A stretch of 64,000 nucleotides of DNA from Streptomyces sp. NBC_01707 (lineage in GTDB: Bacteria > Actinomycetota > Actinomycetes > Streptomycetales > Streptomycetaceae). How positions within the stretch are numbered: the stretch's first letter is position 1; every line of letters begins with the position of its first letter. The position numbers and the translations under genes were made by a program. The notes below the pieces were generated by a model that saw only the letters and a list, made by a program, of their open reading frames with translations, had not been told where the DNA came from and ran no database searches. Location of the stretch: contig NZ_CP109190.1 in the NCBI RefSeq assembly GCF_041438805.1, positions 8,990,001 through 9,054,000 of the forward strand. Reading direction: 5' to 3'. Of the stretch, positions 1 to 8,875 are shown one piece after another.

Positions 1-1189
1 CGTCGACCGCGAGGAACTCACCCTGCGAGACCATCACGAAGGAACCGGAGTCCGGGTGGTGGTGCCCCTGGTCGAGGGTCTCCCAGCCACGCTCGGCCCG
101 GTGCTTCGCAGACGTCTCCCACGCCTTGTGCCCGCCGCCCGGACTCGCCTTGAACGAGACGAGCGTGGCGTCGTCGTCCCATCCCGTGCGTGCCGCGAGC
201 AGTCCCAGATCCGGGAAGAACGCCCGGGTCCCCGTGGGCCGCGTGGCCGGCACGGACGGGTCGTACCAGAGGTATTCGAGGTAGGCCTCCGGCAGGATCC
301 CCGGTCGCACCCCGCTCCCCGACGCCTCCTGCCAGAGCAGCTCGCCCGACGCCAGATCGCCCATCCACTGAGCCTCCGGGATGCCGTACTGGGCGGCCAG
401 GCGGTAGTACAGGGCGGCGCTGTGCCCGCTGCGCCGGTCGTGGCAGTCGCCGTGGTCGACATTGCGGGCGAAGCCGGGGGCGGTCTGGTGAAGCCGGTAG
501 CGGAACGTACGGGAGAGGAAACCGCCCCGGTCCCACCAGTCGATGCCCTCCGCCTCCCGGAGAAGATCCAGGTGGATCGCCAGGAACGGCACGCCGTAGC
601 GCCAGTAGACGACCCCCTCGGCGTGCGAGCCGTCCTCCGGCATCAGATCGAGGACCGTTCCGAGGTTCTCCTTGGCGCGCTCGGTCCACTCCTCCTTGCC
701 CAGCACGTACCCGGCCGTCGCCAGCCCCGCGTAACAGATCCAGTTGTGGTTCTGCCAGTACGACGACGACCACCAGCCGCCCTCACTCGCCACCGCGAAG
801 TCGTACATCCGCCGCCCTTGGAGCAGCAGTTTGTACCGCAGCAGTGCCCGCAGCCCGTCCGGTAGTTCGTCACCGATCCACCGATGGGCGAGCGACAGAT
901 GGTGCAGCAACCAGCCGGCGTCCAGATCGTGGTCCGGCATATGGGCCTTGCCCCAGTGCGGCAGCCGGACCGCCGCTTCGATCCAGCGACGGCTCTCCGC
1001 CAGATGGACCGGATCGCCACCGACCCGGTGGGCCAGCGCCGGGTTGGACGCGGCGGGTCCCAGCCAGGTGATGCTGGCCGGCGGGTGGGTGCGGGGCGGG
1101 TCCAGCCCGCGCAGGCGGGTGGCCTCCTCGTACAACCGTGCCTCCTGGGTGGGGCGCGGGCCGGGCGGCGGGGTCGCCGAGAGCAACAC
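1..1189 (-). CDS. Heparinase II/III-type polysaccharide lyase (partial, runs off the left edge)
   Basis: At least 396 residues are visible; the 3' end lies outside the window. The start is GTG at 1187-1189, chosen because GGAGG sits 8 nt upstream and the preceding lyase gene ends only 3 bp away. The protein has an all-alpha N-terminal half with the motif QNHNWICYAGLATAGY, then PEDGSHAEGVVYWRYG, and a later DQGHHHPDSGSF segment. Asn/His/Tyr clusters of this kind characterise heparinase II/III-fold lyases (alginate, heparin and related uronan lyases). No signal peptide is visible, so it is inferred to act in the cytoplasm on imported oligosaccharides. It is the last visible gene of an operon with a second lyase, an SDR and an ABC importer. 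The substrate cannot be told from sequence. Confidence 0.8.
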   Translation of the reverse strand, partial: MLLSATPPPGPRPTQEARLYEEATRLRGLDPPRTHPPASITWLGPAASNPALAHRVGGDPVHLAESRRWIEAAVRLPHWGKAHMPDHDLDAGWLLHHLSLAHRWIGDELPDGLRALLRYKLLLQGRRMYDFAVASEGGWWSSSYWQNHNWICYAGLATAGYVLGKEEWTERAKENLGTVLDLMPEDGSHAEGVVYWRYGVPFLAIHLDLLREAEGIDWWDRGGFLSRTFRYRLHQTAPGFARNVDHGDCHDRRSGHSAALYYRLAAQYGIPEAQWMGDLASGELLWQEASGSGVRPGILPEAYLEYLWYDPSVPATRPTGTRAFFPDLGLLAARTGWDDDATLVSFKASPGGGHKAWETSAKHRAERGWETLDQGHHHPDSGSFVMVSQGEFLAVD

Positions 1190-1192
1190 GAT

Positions 1193-2980
1193 TCAGTCCT
1201 CCGTCCGGAACCATGTCGTGCTGCCGTCGGCCAGACCGACCGTCAGCCCGTCATCGTCCAGTCGCACGTCGGTGACGGCGGGCCCCGCCGACGACGCCTG
1301 GTACACCGAGGCGAACGTGACCCGCTGCGCATGCGCAGTGAAGTCGACCCGGGTGCACATCCGCTGCGGATCGTCGGCCGGGCCGGGGCCCGGCCGGGTG
1401 ACCGGACGGACCGGTACGCCGACGGTGTGCGTGTGCCAGCCGTGCAGCGTCTCGTCGCCGTACCAGGTGGTGCGCACGGGACCGTCGGCCTGCAGCTGGA
1501 CGTCCAGCGCGACGCCGGGGCGCAGCTGCGCGGTGAACTGCCGGGAGTCCTCCGCCGTGACCGTCAGCAGATCGACGAGATAGCCGTCGCCGACCGTGAT
1601 CCGCCGTACCGCCCGCACACCTTCGTACGCTTCGGTCACCTCGGCGCGGACGGACGAGCTGTCCGGATCGAGCAGCCTCCCGGTGCACTCCGCCTGCTCG
1701 GCGCGGTCCACCCGGAAGGCGGGATGCGCCTCGGTGGACGCGTACAGGTCACGGAACTCGGCGTGGGCATAGGGGACCTGACCGAAGTCGGGTTGCCACG
1801 AGGTGGTGTTCCCGTACAGATACAGCGACAGCTTGTCGCGGTGTCCGTGCGAGCCCCCGTGCGGACCGAAGTCCAGCAGCGCATGGATCCCCGCAACGCG
1901 CAGCACCGCATATCCGGTCGTGCGGAACACCGTGACCCGACCCGGTGCCGGACGCTCCGGCAGCGGCGGGCCCGCGAACCAGCCGCCCAGTGACCGGTCC
2001 AGCCCGTCGTCGTGCGTACCGAGTGCGGACCGGGCCCGTCCCGCCACCGCCTCCAGGGCCGAGGACGGCACCAACTGCTGGGCCAGTGCCACCAGTTCGA
2101 GCCATTCCAGGGCGAGCGGATGGCGCAGATATGGGCCGTCGTGCAGCGCGGGGAGAACGCCGCCGGGTGTTGCGACGGCCGCCAGTGCGTCTGTCATTCC
2201 GGCGAGTACGTCGGCCACATCGGACGGAATGGCCGCCGGATCCGTGGAGCGCAGCGCCAGCAGCGCGGCCCGCAGCACGAACCCGTGGTAGTAGGTGCTG
2301 CCCTCCCACTCCCAGCCGTCGTCGGCGACGGCGACGCGCAGATGCGCGTACAGCCCGTGGTCGCCGTCGAGCCATAGCTTCGCGCCCTCCCACTGCTGAC
2401 CGCGGGCCGCGGCCGCGCCACGACTCGCCGCCACCCCTGCGGCGTTGAGCCACGCCGTGTAGTTGGAAGCGAGATGCCCCTGCCCCGTCAGCACATCCCG
2501 GGCGTCCAGCGCGGCGCGCTCCAGATCGTCGAGGAGCGGCAGCACCGTCACCAGACCGTCCGCGGAGTCCTCGGCCAGTGTGATGACGGTGTGACCGATG
2601 TTGACCGCCCAGATTGCGTCGGTCAGCGCCTGGTGGAAGAGCCGGCCGCGCAGCATCCAGGTCTGCGCATCGCCGTGCCGCTCGGTGGCGAGTTCCGCGT
2701 ACAGACCGGCGTACTCGACGAGCCGCGCCAGCGCCTCCGCCCGCTCACCCCGGTGGGCGAGTATCCGCAGATGTCGCGCCCACGCCTGGTGCGACAGCAC
2801 CAGCCAGGCGCCACGTACCGCCTCGTCGTCCACCCGGCAGCCGTACGCGCACCGCGCACCACCGTCCGGGAAGGTCCCGGCGAGCAGATCACCGTGGTCG
2901 AGCTCGATCCCGTGTGCCGGGCAGACGTACGCGTGCCACCAGCCGCCTCGTTCCCGGGCGATCCGCTTCAACGCGGCCAT
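1193..2980 (-). CDS. Heparinase II/III family protein (595 aa)
   Basis: A second lyase-fold protein of 595 residues. The N-terminus has a cysteine pair pattern (CPAHG, then CAYGC) as seen in many heparinase II/III proteins. A helical region follows with STYYHGFVLRAALLAL near the middle, and the beta-sandwich half contains DFGPHGGSHGHRDKLS, the usual histidine-rich signature of the family's C-terminal domain. No signal peptide is seen. The start ATG lies inside the end of the SDR gene (13-bp overlap) and the stop lies 3 bp before the next lyase, so the genes are probably translationally coupled. Inferred role: intracellular cleavage of uronic-acid-containing oligosaccharides brought in by the ABC transporter. 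Having two divergent lyases suggests different linkages or an endo/exo division of labour. Confidence 0.8.
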   Translation of the reverse strand: MAALKRIARERGGWWHAYVCPAHGIELDHGDLLAGTFPDGGARCAYGCRVDDEAVRGAWLVLSHQAWARHLRILAHRGERAEALARLVEYAGLYAELATERHGDAQTWMLRGRLFHQALTDAIWAVNIGHTVITLAEDSADGLVTVLPLLDDLERAALDARDVLTGQGHLASNYTAWLNAAGVAASRGAAAARGQQWEGAKLWLDGDHGLYAHLRVAVADDGWEWEGSTYYHGFVLRAALLALRSTDPAAIPSDVADVLAGMTDALAAVATPGGVLPALHDGPYLRHPLALEWLELVALAQQLVPSSALEAVAGRARSALGTHDDGLDRSLGGWFAGPPLPERPAPGRVTVFRTTGYAVLRVAGIHALLDFGPHGGSHGHRDKLSLYLYGNTTSWQPDFGQVPYAHAEFRDLYASTEAHPAFRVDRAEQAECTGRLLDPDSSSVRAEVTEAYEGVRAVRRITVGDGYLVDLLTVTAEDSRQFTAQLRPGVALDVQLQADGPVRTTWYGDETLHGWHTHTVGVPVRPVTRPGPGPADDPQRMCTRVDFTAHAQRVTFASVYQASSAGPAVTDVRLDDDGLTVGLADGSTTWFRTED

Positions 2981-3732
2981 ACGCCACCGTCGATGTCCAC
3001 CGTGGTGGCGGTGAGGAAGCCGGATGTCGGCGACGCCAGGTGGACGACGGCCGCGGCCACGTCCTCCGGCGTGCCGGCCCGGCCGACGGGGATGCCCGCC
3101 TCCATCGCCTGCTGGGCCGCCGGCGCGGTGAACGTGTCGTGGAAGGCGGTGCCCTTGATGAAGCCCGGGGCGACGGTGTTGACCGTGATCCCGGTGCCGC
3201 CGAGTTCCTTGGCCAGCCCCTTGGTGAATCCGCGGATGCCGGCCTTGGCCGCCGCGTACGCCACCGAGCCAGGGCCGCCGCCGTTGTGGGCGGCCAGTGA
3301 CGACATGGTGATGATGCGGCCGGCCGACGACTGCGTCAGATGCGGCAGCGCGGCCCGTACGGTACGGAACGTCGACGTCAGGTTGGTGGACATGACCCGG
3401 TCGAAGTGGTCGTCGGTCATCTCGGCGATCGTGGTGCGACCGATCAGATGGCCCGCGTTGCAGACCAGTACGTCCAGCCCGCCGAGGAAGCCGGCTGCCT
3501 CGTCGACGACCCGGTCGACGTCCGCGGTCACGGTCACATCGGCCTGGAACGCCTTCGCCCTACGGCCCAGCGCCTCGATGGCGGAGACCGTCCTCGCGGC
3601 CTCGTCGGCCGAGGAGTGGTAGTGGACGGCGACATCGGCGCCGGCCTCGGCGAGGGCGACGGCGATGGCCCGGCCGATGCCGTGGCCCGCTCCTGTCACC
3701 AGCGCGCGGGATCCGTTGAGATCAGCAGACAT
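2968..3732 (-). CDS. SDR family NAD(P)-dependent oxidoreductase
   Basis: A 254-residue classical short-chain dehydrogenase. Visible motifs are the Rossmann TGAGHGIG cofactor loop, the CNAGH motif, the catalytic Ser in MSSLAAHN, YAAAKAG (Tyr-x3-Lys) and the C-terminal DIDGGVWPR. ATG at 3732 is preferred over the in-frame TTG at 3741 because GAAAGGG precedes it by 9 nt. The gene sits between the permeases and the two lyases. In alginate-type pathways an SDR reduces the keto-deoxy-uronate released by lyases, so a similar role here is a reasonable inference but not demonstrated. The closest general resemblance is to 3-oxoacyl-ACP reductase-like SDRs, which is uninformative about substrate. Confidence 0.85.
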   Translation of the reverse strand: MSADLNGSRALVTGAGHGIGRAIAVALAEAGADVAVHYHSSADEAARTVSAIEALGRRAKAFQADVTVTADVDRVVDEAAGFLGGLDVLVCNAGHLIGRTTIAEMTDDHFDRVMSTNLTSTFRTVRAALPHLTQSSAGRIITMSSLAAHNGGGPGSVAYAAAKAGIRGFTKGLAKELGGTGITVNTVAPGFIKGTAFHDTFTAPAAQQAMEAGIPVGRAGTPEDVAAAVVHLASPTSGFLTATTVDIDGGVWPR

Positions 3733-3777
3733 GGGAGACAACCCTTTCGATGACCGGCCGCTCGGGACCGGAACCGG

Positions 3778-4698
3778 TCACTTGAGACCGGCAGTTGCGA
3801 AGCCCTGCACGAAATAGCGCTGGCCGATGAGGAAGAGCACGACCATGGGGAGGGTGGCGAGCGTCGTGCCCGCCATCAGGAAGTGCCACTGGGTGCCGTT
3901 CTCCGTCTTGAAGACGGAGAGCCCGACCTGGATCACCCGCAGGCTGTCCGTGCGGGTCACCAGCAGTGGCCAGAGGAAGTTGTTCCACGACGACTCGAAG
4001 GTCAGCAGCGCCACCGTGGTGAGTGCGGGCTTGACCTGCGGTGTCATGATCCGTGCGTAGATCCGGAATTCGCCGAGCCCGTCCAGCCGGGCCGCCTCCT
4101 CCAGCTCCACCGGAAGGTCCAGATAGAACTGGCGGAAGAGAAACACGGCGAACGGGGTGACGGCGCCGGGGACGATCAGCGCCCACCAGGAGTCCAGCCA
4201 GCCGCTGCCGCCCTGGCCGAGGATGTCGTTCCCGCCGGCCAGAGGCATGAAGCGGACGATCAGGAACTCCGGCAGCACCTTTGTGTACGTCGGGATCATC
4301 AGCGCGGCGATGAAGAGATAGAAGATGACCTCGCTGCCACGGAACCTGATCCGGGCCAGGGAGTACCCGGCCATCGACGCCACCATCACATTGAGCACCG
4401 TGTGGCTGATGGCGATGATGAAGCTGTTGCGGGCGTACGTGGCGAACGGCGCCGCCTTCAGCGCATCGAGATAGTTTCCGAACTCCCAGTGCTGCGGCAG
4501 TAGTCCGGCGTCCTGCGAGGCGATCTCCGTCGGCGTCTTGAACGAGGTGAGCACCATCCAGATGAACGGCACCACCATCAGCAGCGAGATGACGGCCAGA
4601 GTCACGTGGAGCGCGATCCGCCCGGCCGAGACCTTCGGGGACGGGCCGGGCGCAGGACCTGTCCGGGCGCTCGGCTTCTGCAGCTCAGCTGTGGCCAC
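3778..4698 (-). CDS. Carbohydrate ABC transporter permease (MalG type)
   Basis: A 306-residue inner-membrane permease of the CUT1 family. It shows six hydrophobic segments, beginning with VTLAVISLLMVVPFIWMVLTS, and the EAA loop around ELEEAARLDGLGEF, which contacts the ATPase. The GTG start at 4696-4698 is preferred to the longer frame because GGGAGG lies 5 nt upstream and the encoded N-terminus (ATAELQKPS) leads into the first helix. It overlaps the upstream permease by 14 bp. No ATPase gene is present in the operon. In Streptomyces many CUT1 importers use the shared MsiK ATPase, which is the likely partner. Confidence 0.9.
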   Translation of the reverse strand: MATAELQKPSARTGPAPGPSPKVSAGRIALHVTLAVISLLMVVPFIWMVLTSFKTPTEIASQDAGLLPQHWEFGNYLDALKAAPFATYARNSFIIAISHTVLNVMVASMAGYSLARIRFRGSEVIFYLFIAALMIPTYTKVLPEFLIVRFMPLAGGNDILGQGGSGWLDSWWALIVPGAVTPFAVFLFRQFYLDLPVELEEAARLDGLGEFRIYARIMTPQVKPALTTVALLTFESSWNNFLWPLLVTRTDSLRVIQVGLSVFKTENGTQWHFLMAGTTLATLPMVVLFLIGQRYFVQGFATAGLK

Positions 4699-5653
4699 GG
4701 GTGCCTCCCATGATCCGCCGGTTGACCAGGGTGAACCCCATGAGCAGCACGAACAGCACCAGCGACTGCGCACAGGCGTAGCCGACGCGGAACTCCCGGA
4801 AGGCGGACTTGTAGATCTCGTAGGTCATCATCGTGGTGCTGTTGGCGGGACCGCCGTCGGTCAGGATGTAGATCTGGTCGAAGGACTGGAACGCGCTGAT
4901 CATCGACGTGATGAGCACGAAGAACGTGGCGGGTTTCAGCAGCGGCAGCGTGATCGAGAAGAACTGCCGCACCTTGGAGGCACCGTCCACCGAAGCGGCT
5001 TCGTACAGCTCCTTCGGCAGGGTCTGCAGCGCGGCCAGGTAGATGAGCATCTTCATGCCGATGCCCTGCCAGATTCCGACAAGGATCACCGAGGGCATCG
5101 CCCAGGTCGTCGACGAGAGCCAGGCCGGCCCGTCGATCCCGAGGAACGAGAGCAGCGCGTTCAGCAGCCCGTTGCCAGGGTTGTAGATCCACAGCCAGAC
5201 CAGCGCGATCGCGACGGTCGCCGTCACCTGCGGCAGGAAGATCGCGGTTCGGAAGATGCCGCGGGCCCGCAGTCCGGTGTGCAGCGCCAGGGCCATCAGC
5301 AGACCCAACGCCATTCCGAACGGCACGGTGAAGAAGGTGTAGACGACCGTGTTGACGATGGACTTTCGGAAGACCGCGTCGTGCAGCATGTCCCGGAAGT
5401 TGTCCAGGCCCACGAACTGTGGCGCCGTCAGCACGTCGTATTTCGTGAAGGCAAGGACCACCGAGGCGACGACCGGCAGGCCGATCCAGAGCGAGGCGTG
5501 CAGCAGCGCGGGCGCCACCATCAGCATTCCGGCCCGGCGCCGACGACGCCCCGGGCCCGTCGGGACCCTGCCGGTACGCCTCGGCACCGTCTTCTTCTCG
5601 GGCGGGGAAGCCGGCCGTGCGGGCCTGGCCTTCACCACGGATGTCGTTCCCAC
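4685..5653 (-). CDS. Carbohydrate ABC transporter permease (MalF type)
   Basis: A 322-residue CUT1 permease with a basic cytoplasmic N-terminus (RRRRRAG) followed by six membrane segments and the EAA loop ELYEAASVDGASKVRQF, which has the expected Gly. It pairs with the overlapping MalG-type permease to form the translocation channel. The start is taken as the GTG at 5653, 12 bp after the binding-protein stop, with AGGA upstream; a GTG a few codons later is an alternative. Gene order binding protein, MalF-type, MalG-type is the standard CUT1 arrangement. Confidence 0.9.
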   Translation of the reverse strand: MGTTSVVKARPARPASPPEKKTVPRRTGRVPTGPGRRRRRAGMLMVAPALLHASLWIGLPVVASVVLAFTKYDVLTAPQFVGLDNFRDMLHDAVFRKSIVNTVVYTFFTVPFGMALGLLMALALHTGLRARGIFRTAIFLPQVTATVAIALVWLWIYNPGNGLLNALLSFLGIDGPAWLSSTTWAMPSVILVGIWQGIGMKMLIYLAALQTLPKELYEAASVDGASKVRQFFSITLPLLKPATFFVLITSMISAFQSFDQIYILTDGGPANSTTMMTYEIYKSAFREFRVGYACAQSLVLFVLLMGFTLVNRRIMGGTRGHS

Positions 5654-5665
5654 AGTGACGGGTCC

Positions 5666-6934
5666 TCACATCCTGCCGATGGCGGACTCGGCGAGCCGGC
5701 CGAGTTCCGCGATGGCGTCCTTCGCGGACTGACCGCCCACGATCGCGGGCTCCAGCGTCGGCTTGATCTTCTCGCGTATCTCCATCCAGGCCGCGGTGCC
5801 GCCCTCCGAGCAGGCGTCGCCCATGCTCTGCAGGGAGAGATCGACGAACTTGTTCTCCTTCACATAGCTGGTGTCGTTGAGGTCCTTCAGCCCCGGCACC
5901 GAGCCCCGCTGCTTGGCGGCCCCGAGGATCGACTCGGGCGTCGCGAGGTGCTCGACGAGCGCGCGGGCCGCGGCAGGGTGCTTGGAGCTCGCGGACTGGG
6001 AGACGAGCGTGCCGCCCTGAAGCATCGCCGGCTTGCGGTTGGCGAGGATGAACGCGCCCACCTTGTCGTCCTCGATCAGCTCCGGATTGGTGTCCTTCAG
6101 CTGATTCCACAGGGCGCTGGTCGACATCATCATCGAGGCCTTGCCGGTCTGGATGTTCGACGGAGCACCCAGGTCGGTCTTCTTCGCGTAGTCCGACGAG
6201 CCGTCCTTGACCAGGTCCTTGAAGAACTGCAGCGCCTCCACCCCGCGTGCGTTGTTGAACAGCACCTTCTTGCCGTCCGCGCTGAAGAGCCGGCCGCCGT
6301 TGGCGAAGAGGAACGTCTCCCAGCACTGGCGCAGATCGATCGAGAACGGGTCGAACCCGAGGTGACCATCCCTCGTCAACTGCTTTGCCACGGACCTGAG
6401 TTCGGCCCAATCGCCCGGGGTCTTCCTGACTCCGGCCGCGGAGAAGTGGTCCTTGCGGTACACGACGATGCGGGTGTCGAGGACGACCGGTAGTGCGTAC
6501 AGCCTGCCGTCGTACCGCGACGGCTCGAGCACCCGCTTCTCGTAGTCGTGCGCGGAGGCCAGCTTCTCGGGCAGCTCGGCGATCGCCTTCTTGGCGGCGA
6601 ACGGTGGGATCCAGCCGACTCCCATCATCAGTACATCGGGCAGCAGCCCACCCGCGAGACCCGTGGTGATTTTCTCGTTGAGCTGCGCGTACGTCGTGTA
6701 GTCGACGCTCACCTTGACCTTGGGATGCTTCTTCCTGAAGCCCCCGAGGATCTCCTCCTCCAGCAGCGTCTTGCCGTCGGCACCTTCGAAGATCGGGGTG
6801 AGCAGCGAGATCTCACCTTCGGCGGGGCCGTCGGCGGAGCCGGCCGTCGACGTGCCGGTACCGCATCCGCCGAGCGCCGCGGAAGCGGCGCCCGCACCGA
6901 TCGCGGCAAGCAGCGACCGTCTGTTGAGTTCCAT
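5666..6934 (-). CDS. Extracellular sugar-binding lipoprotein of the ABC importer
   Basis: A 422-residue family 1 solute-binding protein. The N-terminus carries a twin-arginine motif (NRRSLL), a short hydrophobic stretch and a lipobox ending at Cys24 (LGGC), so the protein is exported, probably by Tat, and lipid-anchored. The mature part has typical features of these proteins, such as PDVLMMGVGWIPPF and a hinge region around GKASMMMSTSALWNQL. ATG at 6934 is chosen over the longer frame because GAGGGG lies just upstream and the signal sequence starts there. It is the first gene of the operon, directly downstream of an operator-like site (7008-7023) shared with the divergent lacI-type gene. Confidence 0.9.
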   Translation of the reverse strand: MELNRRSLLAAIGAGAASAALGGCGTGTSTAGSADGPAEGEISLLTPIFEGADGKTLLEEEILGGFRKKHPKVKVSVDYTTYAQLNEKITTGLAGGLLPDVLMMGVGWIPPFAAKKAIAELPEKLASAHDYEKRVLEPSRYDGRLYALPVVLDTRIVVYRKDHFSAAGVRKTPGDWAELRSVAKQLTRDGHLGFDPFSIDLRQCWETFLFANGGRLFSADGKKVLFNNARGVEALQFFKDLVKDGSSDYAKKTDLGAPSNIQTGKASMMMSTSALWNQLKDTNPELIEDDKVGAFILANRKPAMLQGGTLVSQSASSKHPAAARALVEHLATPESILGAAKQRGSVPGLKDLNDTSYVKENKFVDLSLQSMGDACSEGGTAAWMEIREKIKPTLEPAIVGGQSAKDAIAELGRLAESAIGRM

Positions 6935-7007
6935 GGGACACCCCTCTGGAGGTGGAAACTGTAGATCGATCCAGCGACGGCAACCCGGCCAGTACTGGGA
7001 AGCGCTG

Positions 7008-7023
7008 GTAAATCGATGCACTG
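7008..7023. promoter_or_regulatory. Putative LacI-family operator, copy 1 (transport/lyase operon promoter)
   Basis: GTAAATCGATGCACTG, 85 bp upstream of the binding-protein start. It matches the copy at 7112-7127 at 14 of 16 positions. Two near-identical copies, one next to each divergent gene, indicate the binding site of the adjacent LacI-type repressor. The central TCGATGCA resembles the CG-centred half-palindromes typical of LacI operators. Confidence 0.6.
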
Positions 7024-7089
7024 ATGCTAGGAACGCCTCAAGAGAGACGTCAACAGCTGATGCACGAGAATTTTCAAGGGAGTTAACTG

Positions 7090-7127
7090 GTGTACCGGTG
7101 AAGAGTGTTCAGTAAATCGGTACACTG
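7090..7127. promoter_or_regulatory. Putative LacI-family operators, copies 2 and 3 (lacI promoter)
   Basis: GTAAATCGGTACACTG at 7112-7127 repeats the site at 7008-7023. A third, inverted copy of its core lies at 7090-7097: GTGTACCG pairs exactly with CGGTACAC at 7118-7125, with a 20-nt spacer. The pair lies 33 bp upstream of the lacI-type start codon, a position suited to autorepression. Looping with copy 1 is possible, since the centres are about 100 bp apart. Confidence 0.55.
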
Positions 7128-7159
7128 GATCGTGGAATGGGTTCCGAACCGGAGGTGGC

Positions 7160-8266
7160 ATGAGCGGGGTAACGATCCATCAGGTCGCGGAGGCTGCTGG
7201 GGTCTCGGCGAGCACGGTCTCGAACGTCCTCAACGGACGTACGGACCGTATGCAGGCGGCCACCCTGGCCCGAGTCGAGCAGGCGATCGATCAGCTGAGC
7301 TACCGGCCCAACCGTGCGGCAAGGATGCTGCGCACCGGCCGGATCAAAGTCATCGGTCTCATCGTGCCGTCGGTCGCCAACCCCTTCTGGGGCTCGCTCG
7401 CCCGCGAGTTGGAGTCCATCGCGCTCGCCGAGGGCTACCACGTACTGCTCTGCAACAGTGAGCGTGATCCGGCCCGAGAGCTCAAGTACGGCGAGGAGTT
7501 GCTCGCCGACGGGGTGAGCGGAGTGGTGCTGTGCTCTTCGTTGCCGTCGCTCGACCACGTGGCGCCACTGCTCAGCCGCGGTCTGAAGATGGTTGCGTTC
7601 GACCGCACCGCCCAGGCGGGTGACCCGCCGTCACTGGCCTCCATCAGCGTGGACAACGCGATGGGTGCCGAACTCGCCACGCGTCATCTCATCGAACTCG
7701 GCCACCGGCGGCTGGCGTTCGTCTCAGGGTCGGTCAACAGCGTAAACCGCCGCGAGCGACTGCGCGGATTCCGGTCCGCCCTGGAATCGGCGGGACTCGA
7801 TCCGGCCGACGCGGTGGTCTGGCCGGGCGCGGACACCGCCGAGTTCAGCGACAAGGACGCCGCCGAACTGGGCCGCAAGGCGGCGCGGGAGCTCCTGTCC
7901 GGACCGCGCCCGCCCACCGCTTTCGTCGCCGTCAACGACATGTGCGCGATCGGTATCTGCCGGGGCGCGAAGGACGCGGGGCACAGCGCCGGACAGGACG
8001 TCTCGGTGGTCGGCTTCGACGACATCCTGCTCGCCGACCTCTTCGAACCGCCGCTCACCACGGTCCGGCAGCCGCTGCCGGAGATGGCGGCCGAGACCTT
8101 CCAGCAGCTGCGGGCCAGGATCGACTCGGCCCCGGTGGCCGGGCGTTCCCTGCTCATCCGGCCGCGACTGGTCGTACGGGAGTCGACGGCCCCGGCCCCG
8201 GAGCCCATTCCGGCCGGCGCCTCCGTCCCTGCGCCGACGGAGGCCGGTCAGTCGCTCGGGGGATAG
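7160..8266 (+). CDS. LacI family transcriptional regulator
   Basis: 368 residues. The N-terminal helix-turn-helix (residues about 4-25, VTIHQVAEAAGVSASTVSNV) is followed by the hinge helix region (SYRPNRAARMLRTGR) and a periplasmic-binding-protein-like effector domain (VIGLIVPSVANPFW, then FVAVNDMCAIG and VSVVGFDD), all in family order. The ATG at 7160 follows GGAGG. It is divergent from the transporter/lyase operon and shares operator-like repeats with it, so it is inferred to repress that operon until an oligosaccharide product binds. The C-terminal 25 residues are a Pro/Ala-rich tail. Confidence 0.92.
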   Translation: MSGVTIHQVAEAAGVSASTVSNVLNGRTDRMQAATLARVEQAIDQLSYRPNRAARMLRTGRIKVIGLIVPSVANPFWGSLARELESIALAEGYHVLLCNSERDPARELKYGEELLADGVSGVVLCSSLPSLDHVAPLLSRGLKMVAFDRTAQAGDPPSLASISVDNAMGAELATRHLIELGHRRLAFVSGSVNSVNRRERLRGFRSALESAGLDPADAVVWPGADTAEFSDKDAAELGRKAARELLSGPRPPTAFVAVNDMCAIGICRGAKDAGHSAGQDVSVVGFDDILLADLFEPPLTTVRQPLPEMAAETFQQLRARIDSAPVAGRSLLIRPRLVVRESTAPAPEPIPAGASVPAPTEAGQSLGG

Positions 8267-8611
8267 CCGGAGTCGGGAACGGAACCGCCCGCCGATTCCG
8301 CACTTCGCCCTGTTCCGTACAACGGTGCAGGGGAGCGGTGCACCAGCTCAGGGCGCGACGACGGGGATTCGCCACGCCCCGCCTGCTCACGCTTCCGGCG
8401 ATTTGTCGGGAGGCGGTGCAGGTGCGAGTTGACAGCATGGTGCCGACGCCTGGCACGGTCGGGACGGTCATCGCGGGCGTACCCGGGCGGCTCGGTGAGA
8501 GGGGGCGTGTCCATCCGGCGCACAGCGAAGACGTCGCACGGCAGCCGGGATCCAGCCGGCCGACCCGAGGCCGGACGCCACGTGGCGAGGGCGACGGGGC
8601 GGGCCTGCCGA
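8267..8611. other. Intergenic stretch with no recognised gene
   Basis: About 345 bp between the lacI-type gene and the methyltransferase remnant. Open frames here show no recognisable domain, ribosome binding site or stop-proximal hairpin. It may be old flanking sequence of the methyltransferase gene. Confidence 0.5.
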
Positions 8612-8875
8612 CTACGGGTTCGCCGGTCTGCGGACCATGAGGTACGCCTGGGGGCCGGCCTCGTCCCGGCCTGCCTCGCGCACGAGTGTGGCGTCCACGA
8701 CGAACCCGGCCCGGCGCAGCAGCTCCGCCACACGCTCGGGCTCCAGCCAGTGGACGTCGAGCGCCAGAGGATGGCCGTACGCGTGTTCAAGGTGTCGGAT
8801 CTCGTCCCCCGCCTTGAAGGCGAGCAGCAGATGGCCGCCCGGGGCCAGCACCCGGTGGAACTCGGAGAACCCACC
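8612..8875 (-). pseudogene. 3' fragment of a class I SAM-dependent methyltransferase
   Basis: 87 codons plus a stop encode the C-terminal third of a methyltransferase: GGFSEFHRVLAPGGHLLLAF (post-motif II/III), then HLEHAYGHPL, LEPERVAELLRRAGF and a final YLMVRRPANP. There is no start codon, SAM-binding motif I or N-terminus. Instead the sequence upstream (from about 8876) is the ACT-domain gene in another frame. The missing N-terminal part of the same family lies at 39275-39664 on the opposite strand and ends exactly where this fragment begins (HTPPELLP | GGFSEF). Together they would give a normal protein of about 217 residues. Confidence 0.8.
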
